From assembly GCF_000149955.1 (NCBI RefSeq), contig NC_030986.1:1010787-1074786 (forward strand): 64,000 nt of DNA. Reading direction: 5' to 3'. The stretch's first letter is position 1. Each line of letters starts with the position of its first letter. The notes under the pieces were generated by a model. The model saw only the letters and a program-made list of their open reading frames with translations, had not been told where the DNA came from and made no database searches. The position numbers were made by a program, and so were the translations under genes. The stretch is from Fusarium oxysporum f. sp. lycopersici 4287. Taxonomy: Eukaryota > Ascomycota > Sordariomycetes > Hypocreales > Nectriaceae. Shown one piece after another: positions 46,993 to 59,300 of the stretch.

Positions 46993-49793
46993 GTTGGCCT
47001 TGTATGCTAGCGCATATACTCAATCAAAGCTTCCAAACAAACAAAGAGATGTTGATCGTCAAGTGTGATTTCCTCCGCGAGAAAGTAAAATGGGCGTGAG
47101 AATATTAAGAATTGTCGAATATTAAACTCCAAGCACAACTGTCATAACCATTAAGCTGTAGTGCGATTGACAATGTCGGTAGACGGCTGGCACGCGTCGA
47201 GTATTATCGTCTCCAATTTGATGCGGTAATCGAATGAATCTGAAATCGTTTTCGTCCAAGTATCGCGAGAAGCGTCAAAGCAGATGTTGGGCACCGTAAT
47301 CTCGAGAATAACAAGACTGGACAAAGCCAAAAGCCAGCGAGCAAAAGCGATTGAGCGAGCGGCTGTGATATTTGTTGTTGTGTAAAGAGGGACTAGGTCA
47401 TTAAAGCAATAGACCGTAACGAAACGAATGACTCGAGCCTGGTGTAAACAAGACTCTAGATTAAGCAGTTTTTTATAAAAGAGTGACGAGCCCGCTGGCA
47501 GGCAGCTTTGGCAGAAATGCAGAACGATATGATGCTGTCGTCGTCGACCGATGAACAGTTGGAGAACGAAAGAAAGGAACGACGAATGGACGAGAGAAGG
47601 AGAGTAGGTAAAGAGGAGGAGGAGGTTAGCGAGTGAGTGGAGGTGTAGGAGTGGAGCACGACGGGAGAGGCACAGGAGTAATGGAACTGGGACTGGAACC
47701 TCCACCAAGGACAGCCTCGAAAGCCGGTACCTGGAGTGTCATTCTAGGGGCTGAGATGTCCTGCTACAGCGACAAGACTCACTGTTCTCACAGCGGACTA
47801 ATGCCTGAGGGGCCGCCCAACACAGGCCCAGACAACCAGGCCAGGGGGGTAATGACCATTCATGGATCAGGTCAGGTCCCGTCCATCCCAGACAATGAAT
47901 GAGCCTTGCTTTAGTTAGCATAGCTCTTAAACGATATCCCAATCAGGGGATACAGACGGAGCGAGATGGAGTGACACCAGGTTGAACCATTGGATTGGTG
48001 GTCAAGCCCTTGCTCACTTCCAGACCCCTTCCAAGGTCTTCTCCAAGAGAGATTAAGGTGGGCATCCTACTGGATCCCATGGGAGGGGTTTGCAACGAGG
48101 CCTTGGTCAGAGCAGAAAAAAGAATCTCGTCATGGAAGCCCTGTACGATGTTCAGTGCACGAGCTCATTATTTGGTCGATTGCTTCTGGTGAGTGAGGCA
48201 TTGACCGCATTCCCACAAACAACAATCAACAACCAACTCTCAAGCAGAGCAATCCGAAAATCAATCAATTAACAGAAACTCAGTTATCAAACGTTTAATT
48301 TCCAAAAAGTCTCTTTTTGCCTCGCCACCCCGTTAGCGCCCGCATAAAAACCACCAGTCACATCGAGCATCAAAGCCCAAAAGGAAGCATCAGCATGCGC
48401 CTGTGGGTGCACAACCAGGTACAATCTCGCATAACCCAGATGCACAATCGACCCCTGACCAGTAATATCACAAAGAATGCATTAAGTTATGAGCGCTTCA
48501 TGCAAGGCACGCGAGCGGCAGCCATGCTAACCCCGGCAATCATGTGGAGGCCCGGGACCAAAACCAGCCAACGGACGCCATGGAACAGCTCTGCTCTGAC
48601 AAGACCAAGCCCCGAAGAGGAAAGTAAATAAAGGGGGAGAGAGCCTCCCCGCCTATCCGCAGTGGCGTCAGGGGCCATATCATGTCAACTGAAGTGGCTG
48701 CTGCAGGTACGCGGTTGTGAGAGTTCAATAGATACGGTCCTCTATCTATTGACGGTCTAGATGGTCTTGGACGAAGTCATTCAAGACAGTGTCAGTAACA
48801 ATCCGGGAACGTATTGTTCTCTCCCGTTACCGGTCAACTGGATGAGACTGACATCCTGGGCAAGACAAGACAAGACAAGCCACCTGAAATGAAAGCGAAA
48901 AACACTTCTCGCCTTGCAAACACAGTCCAACTTGATATCAATCACACCGTCTGTTTCCAGGTTTCAACCCCTGGCTTTCAAACTAACCCCAAGTGGCTGC
49001 TCGAGATCGCCAACTCCCTCATATCAAGATGCATATCGCCGGTGTCACAAAAACTGAATCGTTCCCACATCAGAATTCTTGCATTAGAATCTTGGCTTAT
49101 CGTGGGTCATAATTTTAACCGTACGCACGCACAAACATTAAGAGAAAAAATCTTGAAATGGCTCAATTTTGCAGGAATTACCAATCGCTCGCCTACGTCA
49201 ATATGGAGCTTGTAATTTTGATTTGGTGACTTCCGCCGCGAGCCATCTCACGGCATATCATATAGATCCGCCGGGGAAGCCGGATGGTTTATTATTAGGT
49301 AGTTGAGCCGTTCACCATTATTAGTCAGGACGATCAAGCTCCCTTTCATCGGAGAGACGAGGCTATCACCACTGTCACCTTCACATGTTGCAAATACTGC
49401 GGATTGTTTTGAACTCTGTTTTGCCTTGCCTTCGGCCCGTTCACCGTCATCCACGCTATTACCATACGAAAACATCAATATTGGGGATTCGTCTGATCCA
49501 ATGGCGGTCAGTGTTTGACAGGCAGGCTAACAGCTTAACATCCATGGATATCCATAGCAGTTCATGTCGGAATCAAGGACTCCCTTGACCAGCCAAGGCT
49601 TCCTCCAGTCATGTCATCTCACTTTATAAATCAAGCAAATGATATTTTCACTGTGGGGAAATGCCTCACACCTTAACCAATATTGCTATCCTTGATCCCG
49701 AAGCTTTGAAACCGCCATTCATATACCATCCCAGTTATCCCCGACCTGGCAGTTTCACATATCGATGGCCCCATCTCCCTTCATATCGACCCC
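46993..49793. other. Gene-free stretch of about 2.8 kb
   Basis: Between two minus-strand genes. The part near 47000-47700 is the probable promoter and leader of the Skg6-type gene; a 185-codon open frame there (47151-47708, minus) is low-complexity and not supported. No RNA gene or repeat recognised. Confidence 0.55.
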
Positions 49794-51914
49794 TCATCCT
49801 CTCCGATCTGTCGTGATTTGGTAAAATTCTGGCGCATATTCCAAGAGCCATCCTTTCTCGATCTTGGTGACATCCCGGATGAATATCTTGCTACCCGTCT
49901 CCATTGCTTCATGGAATATGACCCAATCCGCTTTGCGGTTGAACATTAGTGAACTTGGATGTGCGTGAAGAACCATGTTGCCCTCGACGTTGCGAAACGT
50001 TCCGTCTGGTTGCATCCTTGCTGCGTGGGCAAAGTAGCCCGATGTAAGACAACGGCGGATCTGTTCTGCTTTTTTGACGTTCGCCTCCGGTGATGCTTGT
50101 CCAGCGAGCGTCTCGTCTATATTAATGCTGAATCGCTCAAGATACCGTTTTAGTTGAGCTCTGATACTGACTGCTCGACTCATGGACTTGAAGTTGAGGT
50201 TGTTTTCATGACAGAACTTTGCTTCTTTTCGTCCCTTTGTAACAAAGGCTTGGTAGGCGTTAAGGAGAGTCAAGTGGTCGCCCTCATCCACGGCGAACTT
50301 CCTGCGTGATGTCTCCATCTTCTTTTTCTCGCCTTCGTGGGAGAACCATACACTGCCTCCGAGACTGGTCATTGCCGCGATTGTAAGCACTTCGCTGAGG
50401 CATCCAAAGGACGGTGCCGCTAGTAGGGTTTTCGCCATCATAGGCTCAACGGCCAACTCGGCCATCCTTGAGCCCATAGGTCGAGTGAGCTTGGCATACT
50501 CATCCAAAGCTCCTAGAGCATAGAGCAACTCAAGAGCCTTGGCCATGAGTTCAGATGGTGGCGGAGATAGAAAATCGAACCGCACGATATTGTCTATTCC
50601 CAAAGCCTTGAGTTGCAGGACTACAGGTGCCAAGTTCGACCTCTGAAGCTCAGGGACATTGGCATCCGGCAGCGACTGGTAATTCTGCTCCGTGTAAAGC
50701 CGGAAGCATTTTCCAGGTTTTGTTCGGCCAGCTCTTCCGGCACGTTGGGACGCTGCCGCTTTCGATAATGCTGTAGCAGTGAGTGACTCTATGCCAGTCC
50801 TTGGGTCATATGCTCGTAGTTTGACGAATCCGCTATCCACCACGAATACAATTCCATCGATTGTGACTGATGCTTCAGCGATATTCGTAGAGAAGACAAC
50901 CTTTCGGGTGCCCTCTGGCGGCTTGTCAAACACGTACATCTGCTGTTCGGTAGACAAGCCAGCATATAATGGCAATGGCATCAGGGGCCCGTGTTTTGAG
51001 CCAAGATCAAGCATGCGCTCGCTGACTGCTTGTATCGCATTGTCGATTTCCTCTCGGCCAGTCAAGAAAACTAGGATATCTCCTTCGCCTTCTTGGGTAT
51101 GAATATCAAAGACCACGTCAATTGCTTTCTCAACATAGTTCTCTGCCGGTGACTCCAAGTAGAGTATGTCTATTGGATAAGTTCTCCCTTCGAGACTGAC
51201 GATGGTCCCGATTTCATCATTTTTGTCTGTTTTGTTTGGCTGATCATCACTGCTTCTTGTGAAGAATTCCAAGAACTCCTTAGCTTGAAGAGTAGCACTG
51301 CTGATGATGATACGCAACTCGGGTCGCTTTCGGCGAATCTTCTTTAGGAGACCCAATAAGACATCAGTGCTGATAGACCTCTCATGTGCCTCGTCAACCA
51401 TGATAACCGAGTAACGCGTCAGCAATGGGTCGACGAGAGCTTCTCTGATGAGGAGGCCATCTGTGAGAAACTTTATCTTTGTTGATGCCGAGGTCACATC
51501 CTCGAATCGAATTGAGTATCCGACTTCTTTGCCAAGCTCACAGCCAACTTCTTCGGCGACTCGCACCGCAACTGTGGTTGCCGCGACACGACGAGGCTGG
51601 GAAACGTTAGTTTCTGTGGTGACATGGTTTTGTGTTTACTTACCTGAGTGACGCCAATGATCTTTCCATCTGAACACCATCCTGCTCGTTCTAGGAATTG
51701 AGGTATTTGTGTTGTTTTTCCAGAACCAGTTTGGCCTATGACAATAGTGACTGGGTATTTTTCAATCACATAAAGAAGGCTCTCGCGATGTTTCGCGATG
51801 GGGAGTAGAGCTTCGGAAATTCCTCCGAACTCAGTTTTGAAGCCCTCGACTTAAGCCATTAGGTGCGCCCGTCCGTGGTGTTCCGCTCACCCTCCTCCGT
51901 AGATCGGCCTGCAT
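49794..51914 (-). CDS. DHX35: DEAH-box RNA helicase, DHX35 type
   Basis: Exons 51891-51914, 51644-51844 and 49794-51596 give 675 residues (human DHX35 about 703). Helicase motifs: GQTGSGKT (residues 45-52), TQPRRVAA across the second intron, FLTDGLL, DEAHERS, SSATL, FLTGREE, NIAEASVTI and QRAGRAGR. The C-terminal HA2 and OB-fold regions (LKALGIDN, LLYALGALDEYAKLT, GNMVLHAHPSSLMFN) are present. DHX35 is a splicing-related helicase found in late catalytic spliceosomes and absent from budding yeast. The last two exons are firm. The first exon is tentative: a stop lies in frame just before 51850, so an intron (GTGAGC donor at 51885-51890) must lead in, and only an eight-codon exon MQADLRRR was found. 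It is head to head with CUE5. Confidence 0.88.
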
Positions 51915-52342
51915 CCTCGGCAGACTGCTCTTTGGAGAGAGTCTCTCACACCACCCGTATGTTTTTCCCTCTATGTGCGCACAAAACTCAGCTTGTTTGA
52001 ACACGACTCATTTTGCATGAAGCTTTATGTTTAAAGTCAAGCTTCATGAGACGCATGAAAGTTACCCTACACTTGATACTGCTGTCAGAGCTACAGCCAA
52101 TCAGAGCAACCTTCCCACTAAGAATGCATTGTGGCGAGTGGGTCAACGTCATCAGCTTCGTGTAGGCTGATTGACCCCTCGCGCCTCATCTTTAATATCA
52201 CAAGCAAGGCCAGGCTGAAGCGAAATCCCCAATTTCCCTGGATATTGCCCATCTTTCAACCGACTTCTAATCAAATCTCGACTGCGAACTCGTGATAACT
52301 TCAGACTGAAACTAAATCATACCAACGACAAGTGCGATCAGG
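51915..52342. promoter_or_regulatory. Shared promoter region of the DHX35-type gene and CUE5
   Basis: 428 bp between divergent starts. CATGAAGCTT at 52016-52025 faces AAGCTTCATG at 52039-52048, a perfect 10 bp inverted repeat with a 13 bp spacer. A CCAATCAG box lies near 52094. If the helicase gene has further 5' exons they would lie here. Confidence 0.5.
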
Positions 52343-53775
52343 ATGTCAGCCCCTGGAGAAACGGTATACTACTACTCCTTTCGAGAACTGTCTTGGATGG
52401 CTGATGTTAGAGGATTTCTGCTAACATGACTTCTCCTGCTAGAACAAGGCCACCGCCGAGAGTGGACCTGAGTCGCCTACTACTGCGCGACCCCTTGATC
52501 TTGACGACGATGATGTTCAGGAATCTGGCGTTCTCGATAGCAACACTACACCCGCTGCTGCGACCAACACCACTACCACCCAGACTCAGGCTCAGGCTCA
52601 GGCACCATCACCCACGAACGAGACAGCGCCTCCTAAGCCTCCCCGACCTGTTTCCGAAGCGCAAAAGAATGAGACTATACTCAAGGAAGCATTCCCTAGC
52701 GTAGAGCTGAGTGTCATCAAGGCTGTATTGAGAGCTAGCGGTGGTCGCGTTGAGCCTGCGTTCCATGCTTTGCTGGGTACGCTTACACAGACTCTTACTA
52801 GAGGGCACGATAAACTGATGTACGTATAGAGATGACCGATCCTGATGCTGCGCAAAACGAACCCGCCGACGAAGTCCCCCCGCCTCAACCCCCTAGGCCT
52901 CAGAACCGATCCCAGATGTCGCAATTGGAGGCAGACGAGCTATATGCACGCCAGCTTGCAGAACACTACGATAATGTTGGTGCCTACGAGTCGCGCACTG
53001 CCAACCGAGGTCAAAGACAGGGTCAGCGAGGTCAGGATGAATGGGGTGACGACCGTGAGCACAGCTTCATTGACGATGACCTCCCTGTTATTCGCGAAAA
53101 CCTACGCAAGGGATTCTTCGAGACACAGGAAAAGGTCAACGGATGGATTACAAACATCAAGAAGAAGATCGAGGAGAACTTTGATGAGAGTGAAGAGCAG
53201 ACGCAACGACAAGGAGAGCCCTTCCGTCGTCCCGGAGAGTCCAGCAGGCGAAGCGGTGATTATGACCGATATGATGCGGATCCTCAAGTCCTCAGCGATG
53301 ATTTCGCTGGCATGAAGTTTTCTTCTGATGGAAGTGAGTACTGATACCTGGATTGAGTTGAAGCAAATGTTGACAACCTGCAGCGCCTGTGAGCCGACCC
53401 ATGGCCAATACTGGCATGTATAAGCCCCCTCCCCCATCAGCTTCACCCAAGCCCAGCAACGGCCGACGAGTTGGTTTCAAGGAGGAGACTGAAGAAATCA
53501 ATATGTACGACTCTTCACCTAGAGTGCCACCCAAGGATGCAGCTCCCGCGAGTGGCACAAGGGGAAGCAAGTGGCAGCCCATGTCGGCGGTTGAGCCAAG
53601 CCCTATCGCAGAGAACGACCCCTTTAGTCTCGGAGACAGTGAAGATGAGAGGGAAACACATCAGAAGATCAAGGACGATAAGACTGATGACAGCGAGCGC
53701 TTGAAGAAGGCTACTGCTGAGGCCATGGCTGATAACCTGAGCGAGTCTAAAGACACGGAGGCAAAGAAGAACTAG
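52343..53775 (+). CDS. CUE5: CUE-domain ubiquitin-binding protein, CUE5-like
   Basis: Four exons, 52343-52363 (seven codons), 52443-52776, 52830-53333 and 53384-53775, 416 residues. The CUE domain (ETILKEAFPSVELSVIKAVLRASGGRVEPAFHALLEM, about 80-118, split by an intron after HALL) binds ubiquitin. The CUE-domain proline in AFPS is kept. The middle is charged with QLEADELYARQLAEHYDNV, and the C-terminal third is Pro/Ser-rich and disordered. Yeast Cue5 links ubiquitinated aggregates to autophagy through a C-terminal WQPL that binds Atg8; here SKWQPM (W350) lies in the same kind of place with Met for Leu. The adaptor role is inferred from this likeness. The start exon MSAPGET is supported by the in-frame join to NKATAESG. 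Confidence 0.85.
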
Positions 53776-56313
53776 ATGGTAGCAGATTGACATAGACCAG
53801 TCGTACAGTCTGATCTTGGAAGAGGATGGAAGTCATGAAGACGTAGTCGAGAGTCATGAGAGCAGCATAGTCGAAGATTTTGGTGCCACTCTCGCTGTCA
53901 TAGCAAACATGGGTGGTCTGTTTCTGGTTATAGCTCCGTATCGTATTTCACGACGGTTCAGTAGGTAGCATATAGTAGCCTTTCTTTTCCTGGTTTTTGC
54001 ACACTCTGCTGTCCTTCCACATTGCGCATCATGACCCGCGACCCTTCTAGAGTAACGATATCATGAGACGTCGGTGCGGACTCGGTGTTCGTTTCTTGGC
54101 TTGCATAGCACATCCAGTTCCATAGGACATACGACGATAAGAGCTCTCGCATAGTGGATGTTTGTGTGCGGCCAACCAATGTCAACAGTGACAGGCATAG
54201 ACCAAGCCTGAAGGATTATTCATTCCTTACTCATGAACTAGGAAACGGAGACGTGCCTCGAGTCGTGCAAGTTCTTATGGTGATGGAGCTGAGACGGGGA
54301 AAATGACATAAGAAATTCCCTAGGAGCTGTACAGTCAGTCGCTCTTGAGTCTGGAGCCTCTTGAGACCCCTTGCTCCATGACGTTCCGTCTCGGCTTTAC
54401 CAATGGAAACAAGGCAGGTCATTAGAATCATTATTGTAACGTAAGTGGAAGAAGTACGCGCGGAGAAACACCCGACAGGCTCCGTTGCGATGCACAGGAG
54501 ACAGGCTCGTGCATTGCATTGCATCGCACAGCTAAAGATGGAGATATGGCCCGGAGCTGTGAGCCGGACCGCCTGTCGCTCGAGCACGGGGTCGGATGCG
54601 GGATGGTCATTGGATGTGCGGATCGTTCAACGGACGGCTTGAGATTAGCGGATGCTTGTTCGGGACCTTATGCTTGATAGTGGTGTATCTTCCGAATAGG
54701 CGTACAGTAGTGGTGCTTTGTTAGGGGACTAGCTGGGCGGAACAAGTCATGACTTGAACTTTTGAATTGCCCCGCCATGCTGGTAACGTCGTGGGACCAT
54801 GAGAGTCGTGATCGAGTCGAGAAAGAGGAGAATGAGCAAGTAAAAAGAGAACTATTCAAGGCACGAGGTCATTTGCTGCTTAGACCTAGGGAGTCCAGCG
54901 CTATAGACAGTCTATGTCATACATGTCCCCGCTTCTTTTTGGTTAATGGCTACCATTTTGGTTGACCGTCTCGTTGCAAGAGCCACTCACTGGGCTGAGC
55001 CTGTGCTTTCCTTCACCTTAGAGCATCCATAGAGGGGCAGTTTTTCGGTTCCCATCAAGTTTGTCTTTTGACATAATAAAAAAAACACCATCACCGCGAC
55101 GTTGGTTATATTCTGAAGTCCTTTCTTACCAATTACAATTGAAGGTCTCACTATTGGAAAGAAGAAATTGTTGTTGTTAAAATCACTTGCCGTTTTTGAA
55201 CACGCCTCGGATCCACGTCACGTCAACTTCAGTCAACTTACGGGACTCAACAACCTGAGCCAGGCCAGCCTCGTCTCAGTGGATTCTACTCCCTTCAAGG
55301 CTCGACACATAACGAACAAGGTCCTTTAACTGGCCTGGAACATTCAAGGAATACTACTGATTTGACTATCGGTCTGTGCTTTATCAACTGAGTCTTTGAG
55401 AGCAAGTGCCTCGGCTTTTGGTGAGTGAGGATCTCCAATCGTATCCAATCCAATCCGATTCAACCCTGCCTTACCCTTCACTCTCATAATTCTATCGAAC
55501 CCTTACCCATAAACTGCATCTGGTTTCTATATACACACACTTGGAGGACACGCTATTCGCGAGCGTTTTTTTCGTCAGCACTTCACGCCCTTTCTCACGC
55601 TGCTGGCCCAACCAAAGTGATGGCATAGACTTGGTCAAGGTACCACCCCCCCACGTGCCCTACAGGAGTCGATCTCGGACGTCGTCTAAGGATAACCGGG
55701 CTGTCGGGTGATGGGTCAAGGCCCAAGCAAAGACCCTGAAGAAACCGGGCGTTTATCGTGTGTGTGCCACTCTATACATGACAAGCTTGTGCAAGAGAGG
55801 AAAAGAGAAGTGGAATTACTTGGAAAACAAGTGGTTGCTTGCGTTGGCTGTGAAGAAACGGGACGCATCCACAGGGTCTCAACTCACACTCCACCGGGGC
55901 TCTTCAACAACTCTGCCTGGGCTGAGCTGATCTTGGTCTGACTTTGACATGCACCTTCAATGCCTGGCTCATCTTTCATGTGCATCTTTATGGAGCTTCT
56001 CAAAGACCCCGTTCCTTGCTCTGGTCTCTGTCTTGCTTGACCTGGTCATGTCTCCGCTGCTGGCTGGTCTCTATTTCGTTACCTACCTACCCTCCCCCTC
56101 AACACTGCACTGTTGCACATACACACAAAACACACGCAAGATACCACACGGACGCTGTAACTGACACTGAGACTCGCATATTTCCAGCCACACATCCTCG
56201 CTCACTGCTCCCTCCAAGCAGCGATCGCTAAGTCAACCATTCCTTCTCACCTATCCGCTTCCTCGTCTGCTCTCTAAGTTACCAAGAGTTCCCGTGGGCG
56301 CCCACGCCGCAAC
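53776..56313. other. Gene-free stretch of about 2.5 kb: CUE5 3' flank and PHO81 promoter
   Basis: No supported gene. The right 1 kb is CT-rich and is the likely PHO81 promoter and leader. A CACGTG lies at 55652-55657 and a GC-rich 12 bp palindrome GTGGGCGCCCAC at 56294-56305, nine bases before the start codon. Short GCATTGCATCGCA-like repeats occur near 54505-54530. Confidence 0.55.
55652..55657. promoter_or_regulatory. CACGTG box upstream of PHO81 (candidate NUC-1/Pho4 site)
   Basis: The hexamer is bound by the bHLH phosphate regulators Pho4 of yeast and NUC-1 of Neurospora. It lies about 660 bp upstream of the PHO81 start. Its link to phosphate control is an inference from the gene's known pathway; a lone CACGTG is expected by chance about every 4 kb. 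Confidence 0.4.
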
Positions 56314-59300
56314 ATGTAAGATATATCCGTACTTCCTTGCTCCTTGTTTCTATGCCAAGAGTTGCCCAGCTCGCAGTGGTTCAGGGACCCTTCAAGAACC
56401 CACTCTGAGCTGGAAGCTCTTCGCAGACTAACGACAACTCTGCCGTCATGGTCTGTAGTATGAGCACATAGCTTACTCACATTCTCCTATAGGAAGTTTG
56501 GCAAGCAGATCCAGAAGCGTCAGCTTGAGGTGCCCGAATATGCTGCCAGCTTTGTCAACTATAAGGCCTTGAAAAAGGTACGCCCATGTCATTCCCGCCC
56601 CTGTTAACCTTTCCGTTCCTGCCACCGAGAGCCCCGGCGTCCGTCCATCTACCGACTCCGCTGTCATCTCCCACGCTGCAGTGCTCGGTCCACTATCACT
56701 TTTTCCAAGGCCCTTACAATCCTTCCTCTTCCAGTTGCTCGGTCTGCATTTCTCAACTCTGGTTGCCAACTGGCTTCTCAGGTTCCTATTCGTGTCCCTG
56801 CCCTTGCCCTTACTGTTCCCACTACCGTCCTGGGCTATCGTTCTCCGAGTATATGCCCTGCTTCATTCGCAGACCCCATCACCTTGGGGTATGAAGTATT
56901 GCGCAGTGTGACAGTGGCTGGCCAAAAGCAATTCCTTGTTTTTCCATTCGTCCTCCCCTACACATCCACGTTTCTTCATCGCCACCAGATTGCATTTCGA
57001 CCAACTCTTGGGACTTCTTCCACTGACACGCTGCCATGTAGCTCATCAAGAAGCTGTCTGCGACCCCTACCCTAACCTCACAGAACGATGTTCTCCGCTC
57101 AGCCACCCCCGTGGATTCCCAGGCCGCTCTCCAGGCCAACAAAGCCACCTTCTTCTTCCAACTGGTAAGTTCACTCTGGTGTTACGTCTTCGTCATGAAC
57201 ATCCCGAAATGGTTGCTAAATGAAGAACAGGAACGGGAACTCGACAAGGTCAACGCCTTCTACCTGCAGAAGGAAGCCGAGGTTTGTATCACGTCCAGAA
57301 CATAATAATGACACATGCAGCTAACATACCGTAGCTGAAAATTCGCCTCAAGACGCTACTGGACAAGAAGAAGGTGATACAGTCTCGTCATGGCATCTCT
57401 CGGCGCTCAGCCAAGTTCACTACCCTCGAGGAAGGCTTCCAGCAGTTTGCTACCGACCTAAACAAACTCCAACAGTTTGTCGAGATCAATGGTACTGCTT
57501 TCTCAAAGATTCTCAAAAAGTGGGACAAGACGTCAAAGTCCAAGACAAAGGAGCTCTACCTTTCAAGAGCCGTCGAAGTCCAGCCATTCTTCAATGCTAC
57601 AGTAATAAGCGAGCTTTCTGATCAGGCCACCACAAGTCTACAAGAGCTTGGTGCTTGGTCAGATGGAATCCAAGTCAACTTTCAGTCGGGACACGTGGTG
57701 ACCTCGCAGCATTTCGTCGGCACTGATGAAGGGGACGCAGACACACTGCTCCTTGATACTGTTATTACAGGAAACCTCGAGTCTTTGAAGGATCTTCTTC
57801 AACGGATGCGCTCCGCCAACGACACCGGAGATGGTGATAGCTCGTTGATGGAAAGGGTCACGCGGACCTTCTTGGCAGCCATCTCAGAAGCTCCACAAGA
57901 GTCCCTGCGAGTCCTACTCGATACAGGTCTCGTTGATCTCCACTCTTATGATGATATCAATGAGAGAAATTGCCTGCACCAAGCTGCCATCTATGGCAAG
58001 CAGTACGTCCTGGAGTGGGGCTTGTCAGTCAATGTTGTTGTGGATAGAACGGATGTCTACGGCCGGGTTCCTCTGCATTATGCCAGCCTTCACGGAAGAT
58101 TGGAAATGCTCAAGGTCCTCTTGGACGGTAAGTTGCTGAATAATGTTCATGTATTGATTTAGTTGGCTGACTACTGTGTAGCAAATCAAAAAACCATCGA
58201 CCTCATAGACCACGACAACTTCACCCCCTTGATCCACTCTATTATCCACGGACATCTCGACTGCATCGAACTTCTCCTTGCCAGATCTGCACGTATCGAT
58301 CCGTTCTCTGATTCGGATCATGTCCCCTTGAACCTCGCTTGCGAACATGGCTCGGTGGCCGTGGTTGAGATGCTGCTGAAGCATGGGGCTAAGATCTTGC
58401 CTGATGCTGAAGGCCTTTACCCTCAGCATCTCGTAGCGAGAGCTGGCCAAACCTCAGAACTGCTCCTACTCCTCAAACAATATGGCGCTGATCTCGACCA
58501 AGTTGATAAACTTTATGGATGGACACCACTGGTACATTCTGCAAGCGAAGGCAATGTCGACTGTCTTCAAGCACTACTCAAGGTTGGGGTCGATGCAAGC
58601 ATCGTGGATGAGAAGGATCTTCCAGCCATGTACTATGCTGCTTGGGAGGGACACCTTGCATGTATGAAATTGCTAACTCCGTTCAACACACGCCCACGAG
58701 CCAGCCCCTTCATGGTGCAGCCTGCCTTGGGTCCTATGGACTCAAGTACTGCGCCTCTGCCCATGTCTCTTGACCCCGATGCGATCCCCGAACTCGAGCT
58801 TCCTCCTCCAATCATTCCTCTGCGCCGATACGGACACAACTTCCTCGACACAAAGACAGTTATTCAGATCTCCTTCGGGGATTTCGAGGAACAGCCCCTT
58901 GTCTTCTTCCAGGACGGAAAATACCCTGCCGCTCGCCTCACGATTTCTTCAAAAGTTTCGGATCTTATACCGAAGAATATCATTCTACCTTTCCAAGAAG
59001 ACACTCGTATCGTATCCTTCCAGGTTGACAACTTGGATACTTTCAGCCTCGATATCGACGTGTTCCCCACATATGGCGCAAAGGTTATTGCCAAGACGGT
59101 CGCCCTGTCAAGCATCTTCAAGGGATTACAAGGCTCTTCAGCATGTTATTTGCCATTGTTTGATCCCCGCCTTCGCGCTATTGGCCAGATCAGCTTCACT
59201 GTGCAGGTCATCAAGCCATTCCAAGGGCAACCTCTGGAGATTACCGACTTTGAAACCTACTGGAAAGCAACAAGCCAATTCAACCAACCAACGAGTGCTA

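Noticed and set aside
47151..47708. 185-codon open frame on the minus strand
   Set aside because: Leu/Ser-rich low complexity from CT-rich leader DNA upstream of the Skg6-type gene, no motif, overlaps probable promoter.
56586..56894. 103-codon frame inside PHO81
   Set aside because: Lies wholly in the long intron, Pro/Cys/Ser-rich, no homology recognised.
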